Below are positions 40,001-52,000 of a DNA stretch of 64,000 nt, in pieces (the first letter of the stretch is position 1; every line of letters begins with the position of its first letter). Source of the DNA: Calliopum simillimum. Lineage: Eukaryota > Arthropoda > Insecta > Diptera > Lauxaniidae. The notes below the pieces were generated by a model. The model was given only the letters and a program-made list of their open reading frames with translations, searched no databases and was not told the DNA's origin. The translations under genes were made by a program, and so were the position numbers. The stretch is taken from the NCBI GenBank assembly GCA_951812925.1, contig OX638371.1, forward strand, positions 45,172,101 to 45,236,100. The letters run 5' to 3'.

Positions 40001-43000
40001 GTCTTTGGCCTGGCAAAAAACTAAATACCCTACGTTGCACTTCAAATATATTATTTAACATTTAGCTGATAAATACTATGCAATATTCTTGTACATACAA
40101 GTTTTTATTAAAATAAATTGTTTTATTCTTCCATAACTTCTAGGAGAGTATAAGAACAAATTGCCTATATGGGGAGTGCCACACCTTCTCCGAGCTGACC
40201 TAGATTTTGCGTAGAGCTTGCATTTATTGTTCTGAGTGTTTGAATATAATTCGGTTAGGGTTTCTTAAAAAAATCTTTCAGTATAGCATTTTAAAACTTC
40301 CGCTTAAATGGGAGGCGCCACGCCCTCTAGTCCTAGCTCGCCTACTTTTTGCTCAGAGTTTGCATTTAATGCTCTTAGTACTTGAGTGAAATTTGGTTGG
40401 ATTATCGCAGAAAACACTTACAGTATAGCATTTTGAAACTTTTGCTTATATGGGAGATGCCACGTCCTCTTGTCCGAGTTCGCTTAATTTTTTCGGAGAG
40501 CTTGCATTTATTGATTTGAGTGTTTGAGTGCAATTTGGTTGGGTTATCTTAAAAAACGCTTTCAGTATAACATTTTGAAACTTTTCTTTGTATGGGAGGA
40601 GCCACGCCCTCTAATGCTCTTATTATTGCATTTTGAATATATTTTTTGTATGGGCGGTAGGCGTGTCTGTTGACCAATTTCGCTCATTTTCAATCCCCCG
40701 ATCTTACTTTTACGACGGAGGCAGAATACCAAATTTCATTGAAATATGTTGTTCAGTTTTCCCAAAAAATGTATTTCCACGCACACCCAGCCAGCCAGCC
40801 AGACAGTCGAACATGGCTATATCGACTCAGGAGGTAACGCTGAGGGGCTGTCCATAAATTCCGCTTCCAGGTGGGGGAGGGTGTTCGAGCAAGCGTCACT
40901 TTTTGTCACAGGGGGAGGGTTCCAGCAAGCGTCACGAGACGGGGTTTAAAATAACCTATCTTTCAGAAGAAAAAAATTTATGTAGCTTCATTGGTTCGGG
41001 ATTTACCTTTCTCCTTTGCCCGAACATTCAAATTTTTTTATTGAAAATCTTATAAAAAAAATTGAATGCTTTTCTTTTTAATTTACGTCAGTTACGTAGG
41101 GTGCCTTTTATATTTCGGGATTGGGCAACGCTAATGTCAATAGCTAAAATCTGGCAACACCATAATAAAGTTTGACATTTTTTACAATAGCATAAACGTA
41201 CACACAACGTTTTGATGTAAAAGTGCTACTTGTTTTGTTTACAGTGAGTTAAGAAAATAAATTTGGCCAAAAATTGGAAATTTCAAGAGAAAGTTATCGT
41301 TCGATTATTTTTCACAACTTCAACGTGGATTATCTCAACAACAGTGCATTGATGAACTTAATTAAATTTTTGGCGATGAAGCTCCATCAAGGACCAGTGT
41401 TTATCGATGGTATGGTGAATTCAACCGAGGTCGTAGTTCACTCTAAGACGAATTTCGTGAAGGTCATCCAAAATCAGTTGTTGTTCCGGAAACCATTGAT
41501 GCTGTGCGCCAACTGATATTGCAAGATCGTCATGTGACCTATCGTGAGATTGAGACAACCTTAGGCATTAGTGGGACCAGCATACATTCAATATTGCATA
41601 AACACCTGGCCGTAAAAAGGTTTGTTCTCGTTGGAAACCCCATAATTTAGCCATATTTTAAATTATCAATGAAAAAATTGATTTTCTTAACTCACTGTAA
41701 ACAAAACAAATAGCACTTGTACATCAAAACGTTGTGAGTACGTTTATGCTAAAAAATGTCATACTTTATTATGGTGTTGCCAGATTTTAGCTATTGACAT
41801 TAGTGTTGCCCAATCCCGAAATATAAAAGGCAACCCTCGTATTAGAAAGTAAACGGATATATTTTTAAACAGTGTTCTTAACTTCATTTCGTGAGCTTTT
41901 CCATAGTTTAGTTTTATTTCATGGAACACCATTTAATATAATTGAAAACGAGGACTGAAAATAAGAACGCTACACGAGTTCCGCGTCAAATTTTCATCAA
42001 TTTCGGGACTTTTTTATATATGATTTTTAACTGCATTCTGTGTATTCTTCTACAGTAAAGTTTAATTTGATGCAACTCTATTAATTTGGTCGAAATACGT
42101 GGGCTGCTCAATATATTTCTGGCCTAATAATGAAAATGCGAATATTTATCATCAAAAATGGTTTTATTGTTTTTCAAAGTATTCTCCAGCATGATTTATA
42201 CACTTTTGCATGCGCTCAAACCAATTGTCGAAGCACTTTTTCCACTCCGATTGAGACACCTCTAAAACATGGTTTTTGAACGCTTCATCAGCATCTTCTG
42301 GCGACGAAAATCATTGACCACGCATTTTTTTCTTGATGTGCGGGAATAGAAAGAAGTCATTGGGTGCCAAGTCAGGGCTGTTCGGCGGATGACCCATCAA
42401 TTCGACGTTTTGGCCGGTCAAAAAGGCGCTGGTTTGAGCCGATGTGTGAAAAATCACATTGTCATGGTGAACAATGATTCGTCTTCTCTTGTTCGTTTTT
42501 CGAATTTCTCCCAAGACTTCAGGCAAACAAATTGTGGTGTACCACTCAAAATTGACCGTCCTACGTTGCTCAAGCGAAAAAGTCGCCACACGACCAGTTT
42601 TGCCGAAGAAACAGGCGACCATTTGCTTCGAAGTGCTTTTCCCACGAACAACTTTCGTTGGATCTGGCTCGTCTTTGAAGACCCACACGGTCGATTCCTG
42701 TTTTGTTTCGGACTCATACGCATAGATCCATGATTCGTCATCTGTGACAATCTTAAAAACGTCTTTTGAAGCACCGTGATCGTATTTTTTCAACATTTCT
42801 TTGCACCAATCGACACGAGCCTTTTTTTGAGCGATTTTCAAATTGTGTGGGATCCAACGAGAACAAACATTTTTTACGGCCAGGTGTTCATGCAAAATCG
42901 AATGTATTGGAGTGGAACTAATGTGCAAAGATGCCTCTATCTCACGGTATGTCAAATGGCGATCTTGCATTATCAGTTCACTCACGGCATCAATGTTCTC

Positions 43001-46000
43001 TGGCACAACGGCCATTTTTGGAGGACCTTCACGGAATTCGTCTTTGAGCGAGCGTCGGCCGTGATTGAATTCATTAAGCCAGTTTTTCACAGCGTTATAG
43101 GATGGTGTTTCATCGCCATATGAAGATTTAAGTCCATCGATGCACTCTTGTCGTGATAATCCACGTCGAAAGTTGTGAAAAATGATCACACGAATATGTT
43201 CACGAGTTAATTCCATTTTTTTGCCAAATTGATTTTTTCAAGTCACTGTAAACAACACAAATGATGGTCGTACGTCAAAACGTTCTAAGTACGTTTATAC
43301 TAAAAAATATCAAACTTTCCAATAAAAGTGTCAGATTGCACCTGACAGCACTTAGTGTTGCCTAGGCCAGAAATATATCGAGCAGCCTACGTAGGAGCTT
43401 CAAGGATTTTTTCTTAAATTTCGGCAGTTTTCTTAAATTACTGTTTGATTTTTAACTGCTTCGTCTACATTCCGCGTACTCTCCCAGTGTGCCAGACGGT
43501 TCATATCTCCGCTTTTTTATCCGTTACGGATTCCCAAAAAAAAAGCGAATCGTGTTTTTTTTGGAATTTCTCCCGCAAACGGATCAGTAACGGATCCGTA
43601 ACGGATAAAAAAGCGGAGATATGAACCGTCTGGTACACTGGGCTGCCAAATTATAGTTCAATTTGATGCAACCCCATTATTTAGTCGGAATAGAGGCTTC
43701 ATCAACTAAGTTGAATTAAAGTACGGAAATATAAACTAACTTTAATGGTTGATTAGCCACTGACTTTTAATTACAAGTTGAAAAATATTAGTTTTGTAAT
43801 TTTTGCATACAAAAATAATGGTTTACAATTTATAACACACTTTTAATAAGAACTGAGGAATACTTTGAAAACATTAATTCTTATCCTTTAGAATCGTTAA
43901 ACGTCAGCGATATACTGATAAACCGTCAGCTTAATGATTGTAGTTTATCAAGGAAGTTTTACCAGAAAAACGGTCATTGTCATAATAATATAACAACTCA
44001 AAGTTCAAAATTCAATACCCGTCTAAAAAAAATGGCAAAACTAGTGCAACTAGATCAAGCCTTCCCCGCCGAAAAGACATAACCGACAAAAAATAAATTT
44101 TAAGTAGAACTTTTTTTTAAATTTTCTTTGCATACATTGCACGGCCCGCTTGAAAAAATTTACCTGATAGGTTCGAGGACGACGGAGTTTTTTGTTTGGT
44201 TCTTTTCGCGACGTCATCCGAAGTCAATCCTGAAAAGAATTCAAATCGTAACACGTGCCGATTTTGAAAACGGACAGTTTTTGTCATTTTTAAACGAATA
44301 TTTTCAAATGTTTGCACTAAATACCGTTTATTTGTGCATATATCGACCTTGGCTACACTTCTAAGTGAAAGCTCACTCAATTTTATGAATATTTGTCCAA
44401 GAAACCATACCTCTGCGTTCAACTTTATCGATTTCTTTCAAAAAACGGAAATCGTGTCGGTTAAGCCTTTTTGGCGGTTAGGGCTCGATACATTAATATG
44501 AATATAAATATGTAGAAACTTATGAGAATTTATTTTTTTTATGCTATTTAGCATTGTACGCGAAAATAAGTGCATATCAGTGTGCTCAAAAGGCAACTCT
44601 TGCACTTGTATATGCATAAAAACAAAAAATGTGGGTAGGGGGGGGGGGGGTTTAGGTTACCGTCACTTTTTGTCACATAGGGGGAGGGGGTTTCATTTTA
44701 GCGAATTTTAGCGTCACGGAGTTTATGGACAGCCCCTGATCAAGAATATATATACTTTTCCATACCTGTCATGCCTCCTTCTCTGCGTTACAAACGGAAG
44801 GACAAAGTGAATATACCCTGGGTGTAGTGTATAAAAATATTGCACTGTTTTGGTAGCCCTCCAGTTGACCAATGCTTTGTTTTTATTTTTGTTGTTGGTC
44901 TATGCTGTGTTTTTAGCTTTGCTTTTTAGTCTTTTTTGTTTTATCAAGTGTCTGTAAATGGCAGCGCAGTTGTCACCCTGCAGTTAATCGGAATAGTGCA
45001 TGACTAGTCTTTGACTACCTTCCACAACTAACGAATTTTCATATAATGGACTGACGATTTTTCAATGTTGATGTCCTACGAATCGTCAATTGTCTCCCTC
45101 TGCATTACCTTTTCGTTAGTCGAGAGACATCCCTCTGCATTGAGAGATAATTGAAAATTTTGTGAGCTTCGAGACTCGATTTCGAGTATCTAAAAATTGA
45201 GCGAACAAGTATCTTAAAATTGAGAGATGTAATTAGAAGAAGAATGAGCAAACAATGACGGATTAGCTGATGCACAATTTAAAAAGCGAATGAAAAATTT
45301 ACAATTTTTTCAAATATGAAATAAATTAACACAATTTCAGATAATTCAATATATGCAGGTGTGAAACAGTGCGTCGGTACTGTTATTAAAATAATTTTTT
45401 TACCTCAAAGTAGCGTATTTCCACGTAAATTTATTAAAAAAACGGAACACCAAAAAACGTGACTGTTCATACATATTTATCTCTCACGATACTACATTTT
45501 CTCAATCAGCAGTACTTCTCAGTTAATAAGAAAAAAGAAATAAAGACAAAGAAAAACATGAAATCTTTGTATTTTATCTGTCAACTGACGATCTGTGCAC
45601 TACGTGGAAACTAGAGCAACGCTAGTATCTTTTTGAACAGTTGCCGAACTAGACACTCTTTGGGACTAGATCCAAATTTAACTGCAGGGATGTAACATCT
45701 CAAGTCGGCTGCAAGTGCAGTTTTTGTTCAATAGGTTTGTCAAGTGCTTTTTGTCCGATTTATTTCCTGCTATTCTGGTCCGTAATTTTGTCATTGTTGT
45801 TCCAATATATACTTTATTGCATACGCTGGATCCGTCACCTACGCACGAAATTTGATATATCAAATTCGATTTGTCATTTTTGTCAATATTGAACTTTGTT
45901 TTGCTAAATAGTTGTAGTAGTGTGTTAGCAGTCCTAAATACAATGCTTAAATTTTCTTTATTATAAATGTCAGTATTTTTAAACTTTTCTGAATGACCTG

Positions 46001-49000
46001 GTAAGTACGTCAAAGATTTAAATATTTTTGGTGGATCGTCAATCTTCGTAGCCCTATTTTGTTGTTCCTTATAGTCTTTTATCAATTTTCTTGACGTCCA
46101 CATTGGGAAATCGTTTTTACTTAGTATAGTCAGAACTTTTTTCCCGTTGTTTTTGTGAAATCCTTTGGAACTTATGCTAAATATTCGTCTTATAAAGTTT
46201 TTTGCCATGTGTTTTAAATAGAAATTAATTAATCGTCCAGTAGCTAGAGGTTTTTGGTACCTGTCAATTTTTATGGCGTTATAAATATGGAAGTTTTCCG
46301 TTAACTTCTTTTTCCATTGTAAATTTAACTCGTCTGTAAAAAGTGTTTAGTTTGTCTAGAGTTTATTTTATCTTGTCTGTTTTAACTATAGGAAATAAGT
46401 CGTCTACATATTTAGTCAGTATTCTTAGTTTAACGTCAAGTTCTCTCCTAATATTTACAATGTCAGCTACGATTGGTGATGCAGGTGACCCCATAGGCAT
46501 ACCTTTTAATTGTAGAAAAACTCTCCCGTCATATTTAAAGTATCTATTGCCTTTAATGCAAAATTTTAGTATGTCCATAAACATATATTTAGTCATTTTA
46601 GTGTATTGTTCGATAATAGTCCATTTTCTGTTAATTACGTTAAGTGCGAAATCAACTGGGGTGGATTCGGCTAAGGTGATAGTTGATTGTTGATTATCAA
46701 AAATCACACTTTTGCTCTGGGTAAGGTGATTATCAACTTTGATTTTTAACTGTTGACTATCAACTATTGCATTTTGCTCTGCGTAAGGTGATTGTCAGTT
46801 TGAAAATCACAGTTTTTGTATCAATTTCAAGCGATAGCTATTTTGCTATCGTTATTCACACATGTTTTAAACGTTTAACGCCGGAAAGAAGTTTTTTATG
46901 TAAAAAATTACTGATATTGCACTTTTCAGTAATTGCTTCCATTTTCCTAATACTGTTGGACCTTCGCGATAAGGAGCTATAACCACTATAAAGTTGAAAG
47001 TAACCTGTTGATTTCGATGAAAATATAATATAGTTTCCACTTTTAATTAAAGAAGTAACAATTTAAACTTTTGTAGGACATCACAAATATGTCAATGTTA
47101 ATTTTCCTGCAGAGTTAATTCAGCTGAAATAAGTCATTGATTAACAACTTTTAGTGTTACGTTGAATATGTATGTATTCTTCTTTAACTCCTAGGAGCAT
47201 AGGGCCAATATGAAACGTCTCCATACGTCACGACCCCTTGCGATGACTTTCATCTCTTGCCACGACTTTCCCCGATTCTTCAATTTCCTTTTCAAGAGAC
47301 CTTTTCCAGTTGGTGCTCGGTCTACAACGACTTCTTACGTTGAATAAGAAACATTAAAAAAATAAAGCATAGTTAAATAAATTTGTGGGTTAGACCAAAT
47401 ATGCAATTTGCAAGTGCAATGGTCGATTTTATTTTTAAATTACACACTAAAATACTAATTAGAAAGTTTTTAAGTTTCTTTTCAAAATACATAAATTTAT
47501 TTCCGGAAGTCGCTCAATATCCCTCAAATCTATTTTATATAGACTAGAGTACTGTCCGGTGCAATCAGCACCTGAGCGATTTAACGGTGCATGCAATGTT
47601 CCGATGAACTTTTGCGGAATAGTCTTCGCATTCTCATTTGTTGAAGAAAATGTTCTTTTCGATTATCTTCGAAGTTTTTTTAAATCCTTTTTATAATATC
47701 CTGATTGTAAATAGTATACCTACAAAGAAAGATATTAACAGAAGTCCTGACATATCGTTTAACACTTGCATCATTAAAATTGTTTTAGGAATACAAATTA
47801 AGTTTTTTAACTTTATAACAAAATAAATAAAATCAAAAAAACGAGTTTAGGTACCGTAAGACCGAGCTGTATGTTTTTTATTGAATGTCAATATCAGACT
47901 AACTTTTAAAATACAAAAATATTATAACTAAACCTAAGCAAAAGCCCTAACCGCTGATCTTGCACTTCATGTATCTGCTGATCTCGCGCCTCGTGTGTGG
48001 CGTTGGGTATCGAATGGTATGTTGCAATGTCCGGCTTAGCTCAGCAGAAACCAGGAATTATTTTATGTTTATATCACGCAAAGCTGTCGTGATATGGCCG
48101 CTGTCGCTAGGTGATTGTGTTAACTTACATACATTTCTTATCAAATCCATTGGATATCAAAGTTCAATTGAAGTATGCCTTTAATAACTGGTTGCCGAAG
48201 TCCAAAATGCATGACGAGGAACAGAAAAATGCTATTACTTCTAAAAATGTTTGCTTTTGCTGAATGTAAATAAGAAATGACAACCGAATGAAGATTTAAA
48301 TTTAAAAGCGTTGCCACTTTTCAAATATTATTCTGTGATCGCTTTACACAGACCAAAGATAAGTTGATTATCAAAAACAGCAATCAAAATTGCGACAATG
48401 AACTATCATCTTAGCCGATTCCACTCCTGGTATGCTAGGAAATAGCAAAACTACGTCAAATGAAACAATGGTTTCGTCGTTAAGTATGTTTTGGTTATTC
48501 AGTCTATTTCTAAAGTCCATCGCCTCCCTTATATTATACCTAGAATTTTTGGTTACGTTATTTATAATCATAACTATATATTGACATACACTATACGACG
48601 GTGAATTCACGGACGAACGTATAGGACATGCCTCTTTATGGATCCTCGGTAGTCCATATATCCTTGGTGCTGTTACAAATTTCATAGTCATCATAAATTT
48701 TTCCCGGTCTGTTATTATTTCTTCCTTTAGCAATGTCTCCAGAATATCATTGCTCTTTTTTTGAAGTGGGAACTGTCTGTCTCTCCTGATATGTTGCTAT
48801 GCCTCTCAATAATAACCTCATTTTTCTGTCATACTCCGCTTTGTTCGTTGCTACGGTGTACAGTGGCGACATCTGGCATTTCTCGTTGCAAAAATCATAA
48901 CTTCTGAACCATTTAAGATATTTTAATTCTGTTTTCTGTTGTGGATAGAAAATTCTTATAAAGGGTGTTTTTTTTAGAGGTATAGAACTTCGAATTGAAA

Positions 49001-52000
49001 TAAAACACAAGAAAATCGTTTTAATGTCCATCAATTTGGCTTTATTAGAAAGATAATTTTATGTCATTAATGTTTAAATATGATTTCGGGCATGTGGCCG
49101 CCGCGGCTGGCTCGAATAAAGCCAATTCTACAGGTCAAATTTTCAACCACTTTTTCGAGCATATGGGGCCGTATGTCGGCAATAACGCCACGAATGTTGG
49201 CTTCCAAGTCCCCTAACGTTTCTGGTTTGTTGGCGTAGACGAGCGACTTCACATATCCCCAAAGAAAATAATCCAATGCTGTCAAATCACACGATCTTGG
49301 TGGCCAATTGACAGGTTTCCTTCAATAAATCGATTGTGACGTGCGCTGTGTGGCATGTAGCGCCGTCTTGTTGGAACCACAACTCATCCATATTCATGCC
49401 ATCCAATTCGGGAACAAAATAGTCGGTTATCATGGCTCTATACCGGTCTCCATTAACGGTAACTGACTCTCCAGCATTATTTCGGAAGAAGTATGGCCCA
49501 ATGTCTCCACCAGCCCATAGAGCACACCAAACAGTCAGTTTTTGTGGATGTAATGGCGTCTCAAGGGTCTCATGTGGATTCTCTTCACTCCAAATGCGGC
49601 AATTTTGCTTGTTGACGTAGCCATTCAACCAAAAATGAGCCTCATCACTGAACAAAATTTTGCGATGAAAATCAGCATCGAGATCAATCTCATTTTCGGC
49701 CCATACACCAAAATCACGACGCATTGCATGGTCTCGCGGCTTTAATTCTTGCACAAGCTGGATCTTGTAAGGTCGCAAGCCAAGATCTTTGCGCAAAATC
49801 TTCCATAAAGTTGATGGACAAAGCTCCAATTGCTGTGCACGGTGGCGAATCGATTCATTCGGGTCCTCTTCAACATTTTGCTCTACAGCGGCAATTGTTT
49901 CTTCGGTGCGAACTGTTCCACGTCTCTGCGGATGCGTATTATCACATAGAGTAAACGTAGTGCGAAAACGATCCATGGTTAACCGAATTAATTGCTCTGA
50001 TGGACGATTATGTCGACCATAAAATGGACGGAGCTTGCGGTAAACTTCGCGAACTGAACCACTATTTTCGAAATAAATTTGCACGATTTGCAAGCGTTGT
50101 TCTTTTGTCAACCTGTTCATGATGAAATGGCAAACCAAACTGAACATAAATGACATTATGGCCAGATTTGACCACAAAATGTCAGTTTTATCTCTATTCG
50201 AAAAACAAACCTCTAAAAAAAACACCCTTTAGCTATTGCTATTCTAAATTTAATTTAGAAAGCATTGCAGGGTGAAAAGCAATGTTTTGTTGAAGTCCAA
50301 TTTTCTGTAAATTACATACATATCGTTAGGAAAATCCCGGAATGGTCAAATATTTCAGAAATTGGATGTTAAATCTAAAACCAAAAAAACACGTGTCCAA
50401 TAATTTTCAGAGATCTATTCAACGATATAAATCTTGACCCCCTCTCACCCCCCGACGGGGCACAGTGCGAAATTTTCAGAGTCTAGCGGAACTTAATTCA
50501 TATCTCAGCACATATAGCAGTTATAGTTATGAAACTTAATACTTGGATATATATTTAATTGGCAAAACACTATGCAAAAATTAAGGGGGATCGGACAAGG
50601 GGTTATTATACCCCCTATATATGAAAATGCTTAAAACGTTGTATTTCTGCTCCCATACCAGATATCGCTATGAAACTTGATAGATATAACCATTTTCTTA
50701 TCAAAACACCATAAAAAATGAAGGGGGTAAGACAAGGGGTATTTGCTGTTTCTTGAATTTTTATTCAGAAATGCTTCTGAATTTCGAGAGGATCCCCCTA
50801 CCTTTTTAGTATATTATAAACTAGCGTACAAAAAGTTACCTTTAAACTATGGAGAGTGTCAGATATTAGTGTTGGTAAGCCTATTTTTTCCAAAACAAAA
50901 CCAACGATGGCGTCCGATATCGGTTTTTCATGAAATTTCGGTGTTATATGAAATTTCCAAAGACATTCTGGAAAAGGTTTAGTTAAAAAGAAGATCGCAA
51001 AATATCGCAAAAGATGTTTTATGTTTCCAGTAGAAGATAAACCTACCTTTCAAATTTTGTACGTTTTAAAATGGCAATTTGTGGTAACACCTTTTAAAGT
51101 ATCCAATGAAGTTGAAAATGTAAATCTTATCCACTCCTTAAAAAGCACAATTTTCACAAACAAATCACATACGAGTAAGAAAAGATTTTGCAATTATTTG
51201 AATGCCAACAAGTGGCAATTTTATCAAGAAATTAATGATAAAAATTTCGCGGCCTACTGACTTACCGTTTGTATGTACCACTCTATTAACTTCAACATAT
51301 CGAAAAGCTTTTAATAGGCAAAAAGTATGACTGAATAAGTAATGCACGTTTCAGGTGCATTTTGCAGTTGTTTGGCAGGGTTTTTCACCAAACTGAGTAT
51401 GAGGTTTTTGAGGTGGGATATTAAGCTGCTCAAAAAATGAATAATCTGACGCATTTTATGTATTTCAAAAATTGAATAAAGTTCCGCTAAACTTCCCAAA
51501 TTTCGCACTGTGCGGGGGTGGGGCGGGGGAAAAATCAAAATTTTAAATGGAAACCCCCAATTTTTATTGCAGATTCGGATTTTACGTAAAAAAATAAGAA
51601 AATTTTGTCTGAAAAATTTTTTCTTATTCATCCTAGATGGCGCTGTAATCGACAAAAACAAATTTAAAAATATAAAGTTTTGTACTTAAAACTTCGTGAA
51701 ATTTGCTTTTTCATCCATAGGTTTCGCCATAAAAGTTGCTCTTACACAAAGGGTTGTAAGTAAAACCATACAGTTTTTGGAGCACAAGCTAAGAGATAAA
51801 TACCGATTAGTTGTGTAGTAAGCCGAGCTTTACAAAAAGCGAAGTTTTTTTTTAAACTCAACCCAAAGCTTAAAAACTACGCTAAAAGCAATGTCTTCAA
51901 AAAAAATTCAGAAAAAAAATAAAAGCTTTTAAAAAAACTTAGATTTTTGCTAATCAGTTTTATGAGACAAGACCACTAATGCTTTAAAAGAAAGAAAAAA

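Larger units (their letters stand above)
40844..44736. mobile_element. 3.9-kb TIR element (GGGGCTGTCCATAAA) with three nested insertions
   Basis: The termini GGGGCTGTCCATAAA are inverted at 40844 and 44736. TGA at 40841-40843 and 44737-44739 is a 3-bp duplication: other copies of the host repeat read AACGCTGATCAAG without interruption. Sub-terminal GTCACTTTTTGTCACA next to G-runs occurs at both ends. The interior contains two mariner-type elements and a hairpin; without these only about 1.7 kb remains, with no transposase I recognise. It is a non-autonomous element. I recall similar termini in insect PIF/Harbinger-like MITEs, unverified. Confidence 0.75.

Noticed and set aside
41274..41516. 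80-codon plus-strand frame as an independent gene
   Set aside because: It is an out-of-frame reading of a mariner transposase fragment; the N-terminus matches, the rest is shifted.
44117..44422. 101-codon minus-strand frame near the right end of the 3.9-kb TIR element
   Set aside because: No motif, no conserved partner and no transposase signature; left unannotated.
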